Below are positions 7,641 through 15,640 of a stretch of DNA of 37,011 nucleotides, piece after piece (position 1 is the stretch's first letter; each line of letters begins with the position of its first letter). This stretch comes from Saprospiraceae bacterium (GTDB lineage Bacteria > Bacteroidota > Bacteroidia > Chitinophagales > Saprospiraceae). Below the pieces are notes generated by a model. It saw only the letters and a list, made by a program, of their open reading frames with translations, had not been told where the DNA came from and ran no database searches. A program made the translations under genes and the position numbers. The stretch lies in assembly GCA_020628725.1 (NCBI GenBank), contig JAHDEO010000005.1, forward strand, positions 11,174 through 48,184, read 5' to 3'.

Positions 7641-8708
7641 TTATGTTGTAATTTCTTCAGGAATCAACAACGATTTAATCTGATGAATGATGCGTTCTCC
7701 GCTTTTTCCGTCAAATATTTTTCGTTGATTGTATGCGGCTATTTGTATGTCATTTTCCGTAAGATTTTCCAGTTTATCTAATTCAAACGCTAATTTATTT
7801 TTCAATAAAAACTGCTGAATATACTTTTGATTATCAGCTATTTGATGCAAAAAAAGCGTTCCGCCAACATGCAAATATTCGTATGCAATCGTACTTGGTG
7901 GAAGAATGGCAACCGGACACTCGCGCATCACGGCTGCCATTTTCTTCGGAGGGATATTGCTAAACAGTTCCACATTTGGAAGATGTAAGGAAGTGTATTT
8001 TTCAAGTTCATCACGATGCAAATATGCTGCACCGATAATGACCTTTATTTTATCCTGAATGTTTAATGATTTAAGTTTTTTTAGAATATGTAAGGTGTCA
8101 TTTTTAGGGTCTGCTCCGCCGAGGCAGAGTAAAATATTTTGATTTTGGGGAATTGGAGAATCACGCTTTTTAGCTGCTTCTAAAAACGGTTGTTTGAGTA
8201 CGGCGTATTTTGGTCCCAAGCAAAATTCGGTATGCGATTCTGCCGAAAAATCCTTTACACTCCAACCGCCTGAATGATTAATCACTACATCCGCGACATA
8301 GTGTTTATCCGCTAAGTCATCAATGCAAATCAATCGGTATCCTTGCGCCCGAACCGCCCGTTGGTAATCCGTGCCAAAATGATACCCGTCCAAGATAAAC
8401 ACATCCCTTTTTTCCGATAAATGCTTGCCAATCCACTTGACTTCATCAGCATTTGTATTTATATGGACGGGTATTTCGTAGAGATTTTTACAAACTTTAT
8501 TTATTTGATTTTTAAGGCTTTCCGGGATGTTTCTCGTTACAAAAACACATTCAAACTCTCCCGACAACATCTCCGCCAAAGCCAGACATCGTGAGATATG
8601 ACCAAGCCCAATTTTCGAGTTCCCATCTGCACGAAGAATCACGGTAAACGGTAAACGGCGAACGGTAAACGGTGGCGTGTTGTACGTAGATTCAGTTTTG
8701 CATTGCAT
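7641..8708 (-). CDS. pseG: UDP-2,4-diacetamido-2,4,6-trideoxy-beta-L-altropyranose hydrolase
   Basis: Removes UDP from the diacylamido-altrose nucleotide sugar to give the free sugar used by PseI. 355 residues, GT-B fold related to MurG. The diagnostic N-terminal motif 'LRADGNSKIGLGHISRCLAL' contains the G.GH..R loop with the catalytic His. Later come 'NILLCLGGADPKND' and 'AILPPSTIAYEYLHVGGTLFL', which form the nucleotide-binding C-terminal domain. No cytidylyltransferase domain is fused. The N-terminus is odd: PseG normally begins directly at the strand before RADGN, but here about 22 residues ('NTPPFTVRRLPFTV') precede it and are encoded by the acggtaaacgg repeat. The only ATG lies upstream of that repeat; a GTG at 8642 would give the short form. 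Confidence 0.93.
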   Translation of the reverse strand: MQCKTESTYNTPPFTVRRLPFTVILRADGNSKIGLGHISRCLALAEMLSGEFECVFVTRNIPESLKNQINKVCKNLYEIPVHINTNADEVKWIGKHLSEKRDVFILDGYHFGTDYQRAVRAQGYRLICIDDLADKHYVADVVINHSGGWSVKDFSAESHTEFCLGPKYAVLKQPFLEAAKKRDSPIPQNQNILLCLGGADPKNDTLHILKKLKSLNIQDKIKVIIGAAYLHRDELEKYTSLHLPNVELFSNIPPKKMAAVMRECPVAILPPSTIAYEYLHVGGTLFLHQIADNQKYIQQFLLKNKLAFELDKLENLTENDIQIAAYNQRKIFDGKSGERIIHQIKSLLIPEEITT

Positions 8709-8769
8709 GATATTTTTCGGATAAATAAAAGAAAATCGTTAGCCGTTGGTCGTCCGTCGTTTACCGTCC
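8641..8769. repeat. Repeat E (acggtaaacgg words) invading the pseG 5' end
   Basis: Positions 8641-8672 are near-perfect direct copies of 'ggtaaacggtaaacggcgaa'. An inverted, more degraded array 'cgtttaccgt', 'cgttagccgttggtcgtc' lies at 8737-8769, right up to the TAG stop of pseC. The pair flanks the pseG start codon, so one arm is translated into the pseG N-terminus and the other abuts pseC. Confidence 0.8.
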
Positions 8770-9962
8770 TACGCTCGCATAAGTTGCGGTACTTGCGTTG
8801 GTTTTGAAATTTCGTTGACAAATTCGAGTATGTGATTGATGACTCGGTCTTGTTCCTCATCGGTCAAAGTTGGGAACATTGGTAGGCTGAGACATTGCTC
8901 ATAATATTGCTCTGCATTAGGATACATACCTTCTCTGAAACCCAGCTTTTTATAATACGGCATTGTGTGTACAGGGATGTAATGCACCTGTGCATAAATA
9001 CCTTGTGACCTGAGATAGTCGTATAATTCCTTGCGATTTTCGACTTGAATTACATATAAATGGTAGGCATGTCCCACGCCTTCTTCGAGCGCGAGTGTGC
9101 GTACCTGACCGTAAAATGCCTCGTCATATTTCACCGCAATTTCCCGTCTGCGTTCTACGCCTTCATGGGCACGTTTGAGTTGTGAAAGTCCCAACGCACA
9201 TTGCATATCTGTGATGCGATAGTTGTAACCCAACTCCTGCATTTCGTAATACCATTTGCCCGGTGTTTGGGTTAATTGTTCGGCATTTTTCGTAATTCCG
9301 TGTGTACGAAGGAGGCGTAATTTTTCGTATAAGTGCGGGTTATTTGTCGTAATCATTCCGCCTTCGCCACATGCGATATGTTTAACCGGATGAAATGAAA
9401 ATATGCTCAAATCAGCGTATTGACCATTACCACAACGCACTTCATCTCCTTGACTATCAACGAAATATCCTCCCGGCGAATGACATGCATCTTCAATCAT
9501 CCAAAGTCCATATTCATTTGCCAATTCATGCAATTTTTCCAAATTCACCGGATAACCTGCAAAATTTACAGGAATGATACCGCTATATGTTCCCATTGGC
9601 GCAGCCTCCAACATCTGGCGGACATAATCAATGTCAATCAGCGCGGTTTCAGGGTCAATATCTGCAAAGTCAATATCGCCGCCGGAGTACAAAACACAGT
9701 TTGCAGAAGCTGCAAACGTGATAGGCGTAGTGATAACTTTTGTGCCTTCCTGCACCCAAAGTACCTCTGTGCAAAGGTGTAATGCAGTCGTCCCATTCGA
9801 AACGGCAACCGCATATTTTGCCCCTACATAATCTGCAAATGCTTGCTCAAATTCCTCGACAACGGGACCTTGTGTGAGCCAATCCGAACGCAGTGTATCC
9901 GTTACCGCTTGTATATCTTCGTCGGTAATCCACTGTCTGCCGTATGGTATTATTTTTCTCAT
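8769..9962 (-). CDS. pseC: UDP-4-amino-4,6-dideoxy-N-acetyl-beta-L-altrosamine transaminase
   Basis: PLP-dependent aminotransferase of the DegT/DnrJ/EryC1 family, 397 residues, converting the PseB product to the 4-amino sugar. The start 'IPYGRQWITDEDIQAV' and 'SDWLTQGPVVEEFEQAFADY' are typical of PseC. 'AVSNGTTALHL' binds the cofactor phosphate, 'MIEDACHSPGG' holds the pyridine-facing Asp, and 'SFHPVKHIACGEGGM' carries the Schiff-base Lys. It sits directly downstream of pseB across a palindromic repeat (family B) and upstream of pseG. The final codons and TAG stop abut repeat E, so the C-terminal 'MRA' could be altered from the ancestral end. Confidence 0.95.
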   Translation of the reverse strand: MRKIIPYGRQWITDEDIQAVTDTLRSDWLTQGPVVEEFEQAFADYVGAKYAVAVSNGTTALHLCTEVLWVQEGTKVITTPITFAASANCVLYSGGDIDFADIDPETALIDIDYVRQMLEAAPMGTYSGIIPVNFAGYPVNLEKLHELANEYGLWMIEDACHSPGGYFVDSQGDEVRCGNGQYADLSIFSFHPVKHIACGEGGMITTNNPHLYEKLRLLRTHGITKNAEQLTQTPGKWYYEMQELGYNYRITDMQCALGLSQLKRAHEGVERRREIAVKYDEAFYGQVRTLALEEGVGHAYHLYVIQVENRKELYDYLRSQGIYAQVHYIPVHTMPYYKKLGFREGMYPNAEQYYEQCLSLPMFPTLTDEEQDRVINHILEFVNEISKPTQVPQLMRA

Positions 9963-9992
9963 TTGTTTTCCTTTTATTGTATGATGATGCTT

Positions 9993-10047
9993 CGTAACAC
10001 AGACATTCCTGTTTGTGCCGCGTACAGACAGGAATGTCTGTGTTACG
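9993..10047. repeat. Palindromic repeat family B, copy 2
   Basis: Second copy of the CACAGACATTCC palindrome: arms at 9993-10017 and 10024-10047, inverted to each other with one mismatch (tgtttgtg against tgtctgtg) and a shorter centre than copy 1 at 3994-4054. It fills the pseB-pseC junction. Confidence 0.9.
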
Positions 10048-10071
10048 TTTTTTTTAATGTATAATTTCGCT

Positions 10072-11112
10072 TTAAGCTGCTTTTTTCAAGATGACAAATG
10101 AGGTATCAACATGGTCATGAATCAGCCCCCTCAATTTCTCTACTGTCAACCATTCTGTGTTCGTTCCAGAGTCATAACTGAAGCCTTCGGGTACAGGTTT
10201 TGCATCATAATGGAGTAGATAATCCTCTTTAGTTTTATCTAAATATGTGAGGTTGGTCGGGCAGATAACAAAGTGCTTTTTCAACTCAATGGTGTTATAA
10301 GAATCTGCCGGAGTAATCATTTCTTCGTGGAGTTTTTCGCCCGGTCTGATTCCGATAATTGGGTGTTCACAATCCGGTCCGATTGCTTGAGCTATATCCG
10401 TGATTTTGTAGGATGAAATTTTGGGAATAAATATCTCTCCGCCAAGTGCATTTTCAAGTGCAAAAAGTACCAAATCAACCGCACCTTTTAGGGTGATATT
10501 GAAGCGGGTCATACCTTCATGTGTAATCGGAAGTGTGCCTTCCGCGCGTTTTTTAAGGAAAAATGGAATAACAGAACCACGCGAACCCATCACATTACCA
10601 TAACGCACAACAGACAGCTTCAAATCACGCGAACCTTTCATATTATTTGCCGCTACAAAGAGCTTATCGGAGCATAATTTTGTTGCGCCGTAGAGGTTAA
10701 TTGGAGCAGCTGCTTTATCAGTAGAAAGTGCGACGACAGATTCAATTTTATTGTTCAATGCAGCCTCAATAATGTTTTGTGCGCCGAGTATATTTGTCTT
10801 GATACATTCCATTGGATTGTACTCGGCGGCAGGTACTTGTTTGAGTGCTGCAGCGTGTATGATGATGTCCACATTTTCGCAAGCACGAGAGAGGCGAGCA
10901 GCGTCTCTGATGTCACCAATAAAATAGCGGACTGATTTGTGCTTTATCGGAGAAAATTGCTGCGCCATTTCGTACTGCTTCAACTCATCACGCGAGTAAA
11001 TAACAAGGCGTTTTACTTTTGGATATTTCTGTAAAATAGTCTCCACAAATTTCTTCCCGAATGAGCCGGTGCCGCCTGTAATGAGTATAGATTTTCCGTT
11101 TAGATTAAGCAT
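10072..11112 (-). CDS. pseB: UDP-N-acetylglucosamine 4,6-dehydratase (inverting)
   Basis: First step of the pseudaminic acid pathway: NADP-dependent C4 oxidation, 5,6-dehydration and C5 inversion of UDP-GlcNAc. The 346-residue extended SDR begins 'LNGKSILITGGTGSFGKKF' with the GG.G..G cofactor site. It carries 'STDKAAAPINLYGATKL', in which the Asp-Lys pair and the Tyr-x-x-x-Lys site are those of FlaA1/PseB inverting dehydratases. 'RYGNVMGSRGSVIPFF' and 'RPGEKLHEEMI' are further family blocks. It is a soluble short form without the membrane domain of the WbpM class. It heads the pse subcluster, with a 273-nt AT-rich gap before it that holds a stem-loop and a candidate promoter, so it may start its own transcript. 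Confidence 0.95.
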   Translation of the reverse strand: MLNLNGKSILITGGTGSFGKKFVETILQKYPKVKRLVIYSRDELKQYEMAQQFSPIKHKSVRYFIGDIRDAARLSRACENVDIIIHAAALKQVPAAEYNPMECIKTNILGAQNIIEAALNNKIESVVALSTDKAAAPINLYGATKLCSDKLFVAANNMKGSRDLKLSVVRYGNVMGSRGSVIPFFLKKRAEGTLPITHEGMTRFNITLKGAVDLVLFALENALGGEIFIPKISSYKITDIAQAIGPDCEHPIIGIRPGEKLHEEMITPADSYNTIELKKHFVICPTNLTYLDKTKEDYLLHYDAKPVPEGFSYDSGTNTEWLTVEKLRGLIHDHVDTSFVILKKAA

Positions 11113-11193
11113 GATATTTCCTTTTTTCGATTGTTGATAATGAGCAAAAAATGTTATTTGAGGTGAGGTAAAAACTACGTTTTTCTTTTAATT

Positions 11194-11201
11194 CAAATGT
11201 A
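11194..11201 (-). promoter_or_regulatory. Candidate Bacteroidota -7 element upstream of pseB
   Basis: TACATTTG on the minus strand matches the Bacteroidota TAnnTTTG -7 consensus and lies about 80 nt before the pseB ATG in an AT-rich gap. No convincing -33 TTG is at the right spacing, so this is a weak call. The rest of the 11113-11385 gap holds only AT-rich sequence and the stem-loop listed separately. Confidence 0.28.
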
Positions 11202-11321
11202 ATTTAAATTTAATTTGATTAGCGAATTAAAAAATCATTTTTGTGACGTGGTTTATTTAGATGATTGAAAATAAAAATCTGTTTATCAATTATTTATTAT
11301 CAAAATAAAAAAATAATTTAA

Positions 11322-11350
11322 TCGCAAAAAAAATGATGTTTTTTATGCGA
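11322..11350 (-). terminator. Stem-loop after the Wzz-like gene
   Basis: TCGCA-A-rich and T-rich-TGCGA arms form a 12-bp stem with one mismatch around a TGA loop, about 36 nt past the stop of the Wzz-like gene, followed on the minus strand by T-rich sequence. It could terminate the upstream part of the locus and separate it from the pse subcluster. Confidence 0.4.
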
Positions 11351-11385
11351 AAGGAGGAAATAAATAATGGAAATTGTTGAAAAAC

Positions 11386-12423
11386 CTACTCTTTCAAAGT
11401 GTCTGAAATTATTTTAAATATGAGCATAAAAAACATAGCTGCGATGATACCAATTACTAAGCCCTTTACGACAAACCAAGTTCGTGACGGTGAGTATGCT
11501 TCAAGGGGTAAAACGGGACGTTCGGTGACAATTATCGCGGGTGTTTCTTGCCCTAATTCCCTACTGGCATGAGCATATTGTTGTTGCAAATTATCAAGCT
11601 GTCTTTTGCCCATTTCTATGTCAAATTCGAGGGTTTTTATTTCTGTATTTAAAAAGCTTTTTGATGAGTTTGCAGTACCTTGTTTTTTTGCGTTTTTATA
11701 ATTGACCAAATGAGCATAATTTGTTTTGATTTCAGTACGTAATGAATCAATTTGTCCGCTTAAAATATCAAAACCTTCCTGCTTCGGATATAGCACAGCT
11801 TCTTCGTAAACCTTCTTCAAATTCTGCGCTAAATACTCTACAAAAAAAGCAGATAATTCTTCCGAAGGAGAAGAAAAATTGACGGTAAGTAAGCCAACCT
11901 TCTCTTCCATTGAAGCATGAATAAATCCGTCAGAAAAATCAGTCTCATGAGTCGTGATTTTTTTGATAATTCGATTCAACACCTTGCGATGAAGTTCATC
12001 AAATTCTAATATATTTTTATTCGTAAAAGAAAAATCAGGTGGAAGTTGGAAGGGAATAAAATTAGGGTAGGTTGCTTGATAAATTTTGAGATAATGATTG
12101 ATGAAATAATCTTCTTTTCCTCCGATATTTACCTTATCAAAAAGTGTATTTTCAACCACCAATCTGGAGTTGGCAACTTTTGAGAAAACTTGTACAATCG
12201 CAGCATTATTTTTAGCAGAAGCATCCATTCGGAAAAGTGCGGACACCTTTGCATTATAGGTAGGTTTTACATCCTTTTTTGGATAATAAGAAAAGGCTGC
12301 AAACAACAAACCTCCAATCACCGATAAATACCAATAGCGCAAAAAATACCGCAGGTATTCCTGCGATTGCAACAGCAATTGCCGTAAAGTAATCTCGTCC
12401 GATGTCCTTGGATGATTTGCCAT
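11386..12423 (-). CDS. Wzz/GumC-like polysaccharide chain-length determinant protein
   Basis: A 345-residue inner-membrane co-polymerase that would set chain length for the Wzy-like enzyme. An N-terminal transmembrane helix ('YWYLSVIGGLLFAAFSYY', about residues 31-48) is followed by a periplasmic region with coiled-coil character ('LSGQIDSLRTEIKTNYAHLV', 'LEFDIEMGKRQLDNLQQQYA'), about residues 75-300. A proline-containing stretch 'RPVLPLEAYSPSR' precedes the second helix ('VVKGLVIGIIAAMFFMLIF'). This is the classic PCP layout (PF02706). There is no fused tyrosine kinase domain, and no separate kinase or Wza exporter is in the window. The gene follows the LRR protein gene at about 70 nt, with an imperfect hairpin between them. 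Confidence 0.85.
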   Translation of the reverse strand: MANHPRTSDEITLRQLLLQSQEYLRYFLRYWYLSVIGGLLFAAFSYYPKKDVKPTYNAKVSALFRMDASAKNNAAIVQVFSKVANSRLVVENTLFDKVNIGGKEDYFINHYLKIYQATYPNFIPFQLPPDFSFTNKNILEFDELHRKVLNRIIKKITTHETDFSDGFIHASMEEKVGLLTVNFSSPSEELSAFFVEYLAQNLKKVYEEAVLYPKQEGFDILSGQIDSLRTEIKTNYAHLVNYKNAKKQGTANSSKSFLNTEIKTLEFDIEMGKRQLDNLQQQYAHASRELGQETPAIIVTERPVLPLEAYSPSRTWFVVKGLVIGIIAAMFFMLIFKIISDTLKE

Positions 12424-12443
12424 ATTTTTTTCATTTAAAAACA

Positions 12444-12465
12444 GGGAGAGAAGGCAGCTCTTCCC
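12444..12465. terminator. Imperfect hairpin between LRR and Wzz-like genes
   Basis: GGGAGAG and CTCTTCCC pair with one bulged base around AAGGCAG. It sits in the 71-nt junction and is followed by no strong T-tract on the minus strand, so it is more likely an intercistronic RNA structure than an efficient terminator. Confidence 0.35.
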
Positions 12466-12494
12466 GTTAATACTAAAACTCTAATACATATTTT

Positions 12495-14012
12495 TTATTT
12501 TACAATTACAACAGTCCCACTTTTTAAGAGATTTTGCGTCTTATCCAATATGAGGCGATAAAAATACGCGCCGGCAGGTAGTGATTCATCGGATTGCATG
12601 AAGGTTCCTCGCCAATTATTTTGGTAAGGCGCAGCCTGATAAACCAATTGACCGCTACCATTGAAAATCTCTAATTGGGAATCGTCAAGATTCACTTGTC
12701 CCCTTGTCGAATTGACTGTGAATAAGTCATTTTTACCGTCTCCATTTGGAGTGATTTTTCCGGTGACAACCAATTCCATATCGGATAATACAGGAGTATT
12801 TTTCGGTGTCAAGCCTTCTTCAACATGGAGGGAGATAAGCCCCGATGTAATGGTCAAACCGGGTAATTCAGGATTGGTAATTTTGGCGTAATAGATGCCT
12901 GCGTCCTGCTCTGAAAGTGCATTAAATGTTAGGTGTTTTTCGGAAGTATTTGTTTTGTATTGTTCATCGTCTTTATACCAATTATATTCATTGCGGTTGG
13001 TGTATTCAAGGGGTAAATCCATACGGTAATTTTCTTGCAAAGCCTTGAAAGCCAATGCGTCATCGTATTCAGGATGTTGTTCTTTATAATCTTCGGGTTT
13101 GGTAAAAAATTTAGTACTAGGGACAAGTTGAGCGAAGTCAAACTGATTGCGAGCGACAATGAGTCGTTTAAAATTATTGAGCTGTCGGAAATCCCAAAGT
13201 TCCGATAATTCATTGCCAGACACATCCATGTGTTCCAGTTTTTTGAGTTGACAAAAATCGGGAACTGCACCCTCTAAATCGTTATTTTGCAATAATAAAA
13301 CACGCAATTTGGATAGGTTAAATTTTGGGATGTTGCTATGTAAGTTATTATGCGGTAAATACAAAAAGCGTAGCTTAGGGCAAGCCGCGAAAGTTGGAAT
13401 TGTTCCCTCCACCTCATTATAATCCAATTCAAAACGCTCCAAACTTTTAAGGTGTGTAAATTCGGGAATTTGCCCTGAAATATTATTGCTTGACAAGCTA
13501 ATCACCGTTGCTTTTTGTAAGCCTGTGAAATCAGGGAGCGTTCCGGTCAGTTTGTTACTGCCAAGATATAATCGGATTAAATTGGGGAGTTGAAGGTCGG
13601 GCAATTCGCCTTGAAGGTTGTTGCCGCCTTTACTTTTTGCAGTATTGTCGGGTACGCCATCGAGGTCGATTGAATTGACACTACGCCCTAATTTACAGAG
13701 GGTTACGCCATACCATTTTTCCAGTGGTTCGTCTAAATTCCATTTAATTTTCCAATTTTCACCGCCTGTTGCATGGTATAATTCGACGAGTGCCAATGAA
13801 TCCGCCTGACGTGCTGCGTAAGCTCCTTTTGACACACTTTTACTCGTATTTGTATGAGAAAAAATCAAGCAAACACACATCAACACCATAGACAAACGCA
13901 CCAATCGACACATGGAAATACCAATGGAGTTTTCCATTGATTCACAGTCAATTATCTTTGAATTGTCTAATGAACACAATCTTTTTTCGTTATTATTTTG
14001 TGAATATTTCAT
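12495..14012 (-). CDS. Secreted leucine-rich-repeat protein with type B T9SS tail
   Basis: Up to 505 residues. A hydrophobic export segment ('MCRLVRLSMVLMCVCLIF') begins at residue 34, so the real start could be 13913 rather than 14012. After the 'DSLALVELYHATGGENW' cap common to these proteins, about seven plant-like LRRs follow (LxxLxLxxNxLxGxIPxF, e.g. 'LIRLYLGSNKLTGTLPDF'), about residues 125-300. Then comes an Ig-like region ('YNWYKDDEQY..DAGIYYAKITN', about 340-405) and a gliding-motility-associated C-terminal domain ('KITPNGDGKNDLFTV', 'LEIFNGSGQLVYQ', 'LPAGAYFYRLIL', about 415-505). That tail marks T9SS secretion to the surface or medium. Its presence inside a polysaccharide locus is unusual; it may bind the locus's glycan, but that is inference. 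Confidence 0.88.
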   Translation of the reverse strand: MKYSQNNNEKRLCSLDNSKIIDCESMENSIGISMCRLVRLSMVLMCVCLIFSHTNTSKSVSKGAYAARQADSLALVELYHATGGENWKIKWNLDEPLEKWYGVTLCKLGRSVNSIDLDGVPDNTAKSKGGNNLQGELPDLQLPNLIRLYLGSNKLTGTLPDFTGLQKATVISLSSNNISGQIPEFTHLKSLERFELDYNEVEGTIPTFAACPKLRFLYLPHNNLHSNIPKFNLSKLRVLLLQNNDLEGAVPDFCQLKKLEHMDVSGNELSELWDFRQLNNFKRLIVARNQFDFAQLVPSTKFFTKPEDYKEQHPEYDDALAFKALQENYRMDLPLEYTNRNEYNWYKDDEQYKTNTSEKHLTFNALSEQDAGIYYAKITNPELPGLTITSGLISLHVEEGLTPKNTPVLSDMELVVTGKITPNGDGKNDLFTVNSTRGQVNLDDSQLEIFNGSGQLVYQAAPYQNNWRGTFMQSDESLPAGAYFYRLILDKTQNLLKSGTVVIVK

Positions 14013-14050
14013 TAATAGTTTTGAATTAAAATAGTGCGTTGTGGTGTTGT

Positions 14051-14146
14051 GTAATGACTGCTTTAGCTGTCAAGTGCGTTTAATACACCAAAGCAATTAT
14101 TTATAAATATTTTCCATGACTACTTGACAGCTAAAGCAGTCATTAC
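14051..14146. repeat. Dispersed inverted repeat family A, copy 2
   Basis: Perfect 25-nt inverted arms at 14051-14075 and 14122-14146 (gtaatgactgctttagctgt and onward) with a 46-nt AT-rich centre. It has the same arms as the element at 1243-1354 but an unrelated, shorter centre. It occupies the junction between the DUF1972 glycosyltransferase and LRR genes. Confidence 0.9.
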
Positions 14147-14153
14147 GGGGCTT

Positions 14154-15329
14154 TTACCCAGATTGTGAGTATCTCTGTAAGGTGCGGATAGAAAGTGCAG
14201 GCTGCTTGCGCTTGGGTACGATAGTCGGTTGTGGATTTTCAACTACATCACCGTAAAGCATTGCCATTTTTTTCCAAGTATATTTTCGTTCTGCGATAAG
14301 TCTAAGATTTTCAGCAACTTGTGCCAAAGGCTGGAAGTCTATATTGCCAACTATTTGATATAAATCAATACCATTTTCAAAGAAAATTGCTTGATTATTC
14401 GTCGTTACGCGATTGTAAATGACATCGTAAGAGACAATTGGTAAACCCAAAAACATCGCCTCTACCAATGACGGATTCGTACCACCCGCGCTATGTCCAT
14501 GAACATAAAAATGGGCGTTGGAACGCAGCAAATTCAATTCCTCTGATTGGTAAATCGGGTCGAGTAAATAAATGTGTTTGAACTTGTCGAATCTTGCTTT
14601 CAAGTCTTTTCCATATTGGCTATTATTCCAATTACCCACTATTACAAATGGCTGATAAGGCAATTTAGAAAAAGCCTCAAGAATGATATGGATATTATTT
14701 TCCGGCTCAATTCGAGCGACTTTGAAGGCGTATTTTTTATTCAAAAACGGGTAACGAATCGCATCTTTTGGTCTCTTTTGAACTTGTGCAACATGGTCTG
14801 CGCCGTATTCGATGAGACGACTGTCGCGACTGTATCGTATTTTTACATACTCTTTCAAAATGCGGTTGTCAGTAATGATTTCGTCCGCATATTTACAAGC
14901 CATTTTTTCACTAAACAATAAAAAACGCTTTGCAAAACGCCCCCATTTAGGTCTGCGCCACTCCAATCCATCAATATTTACCATGATTTTTTTACGGGTA
15001 AATAATTTGATAATCGGCAAAAAAATACAACCCGAAACACCCAAAACCAATGCCGCATCACAAGTACGAAGCGCGAGAATGAGCGACCACAAATCGTAAA
15101 AAATACTCTGTGCGCCATTCGCATTGAGGGGAATGTATTCGAGCTTTGCGCCGTTGAATTCATCCATTCGTTCCTCTTCATCATAGGCTTTTTTGCTGCA
15201 ATACACCGTCATGTCAAAGCGGTCATGTAAATGTATAACCAAGTGATGCACAAGGGTTTCAAAGCCCCCATACTTTGCAGGTACGCCTACCGTACCGACT
15301 ATGCCGAGTGTCATTTTTTCCTTTTTCAT
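14154..15329 (-). CDS. GT4 glycosyltransferase with DUF1972 N-terminal domain
   Basis: About 391 residues. The N-terminal domain 'GIVGTVGVPAKYGGFETLVHHLV' matches the DUF1972 (PF09314) signature of rhamnosyltransferase-like GT4 enzymes. The C-terminal domain has 'FKVARIEPENNIHIILEAF' and 'HSAGGTNPSLVEAMFLGLPIV', the GT4 nucleotide-sugar site. It probably adds the second or third sugar onto the lipid-linked primer made by the WecA-like enzyme encoded just upstream. The track start at 15386 adds 19 residues ahead of the native strand, so the ATG at 15329 (MKKEKMTLGIVG) is chosen; 15314 is also possible. It is flanked by repeat arrays on both sides. The sugar specificity is not deducible. Confidence 0.9.
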   Translation of the reverse strand: MKKEKMTLGIVGTVGVPAKYGGFETLVHHLVIHLHDRFDMTVYCSKKAYDEEERMDEFNGAKLEYIPLNANGAQSIFYDLWSLILALRTCDAALVLGVSGCIFLPIIKLFTRKKIMVNIDGLEWRRPKWGRFAKRFLLFSEKMACKYADEIITDNRILKEYVKIRYSRDSRLIEYGADHVAQVQKRPKDAIRYPFLNKKYAFKVARIEPENNIHIILEAFSKLPYQPFVIVGNWNNSQYGKDLKARFDKFKHIYLLDPIYQSEELNLLRSNAHFYVHGHSAGGTNPSLVEAMFLGLPIVSYDVIYNRVTTNNQAIFFENGIDLYQIVGNIDFQPLAQVAENLRLIAERKYTWKKMAMLYGDVVENPQPTIVPKRKQPALSIRTLQRYSQSG

Positions 15330-15394
15330 TGTAGTGCATTTGTGGCTGCCTCTCATGTACCAACAGGCACACGAGGGCAAGCCCATTTAGAGGA

Positions 15395-15640
15395 ATGGGA
15401 GAACGAAAGTTCAAGTTCAAGCGTCAAATTCAAGCTCAAATTCATTTTGAATTTGACTCATTCGCTTGCTTGATTATCCATTAAAAAATAATCCAACAAA
15501 AGGGTCTGATAACCTGTGGTTGTGGTGTTCCGAGTAAGTATTTTGAACAAGCTTATCGCGTAGTTCTTTTGTTAATAATTCGCTGAAAGCGAATCAAATT
15601 TGAACTTGCTCTTGATGCTTGAACTTGCTCTTACTCAAGC
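15395..15640. repeat. Junction filled by 'ttcaagttcaag' word arrays (repeat G)
   Basis: The roughly 305-nt gap between the WecA-like and DUF1972 glycosyltransferase genes has no credible gene. It holds 'agttcaagttcaagcgtcaa' words, a hairpin CAAATTCA-TT-TGAATTTG, 'tcattcgcttgcttga', and inverted 'tttgaacttgctcttgatgc' words near 15600-15640. The central part (about 15480-15570) shows nothing recognisable. Confidence 0.7.

Noticed and set aside
11367-11417. 16-codon plus-strand ORF behind a perfect AGGAGG site
   Set aside because: The Shine-Dalgarno match is striking, but Bacteroidota rarely use it; the peptide is very short and antisense to the end of the Wzz-like gene.
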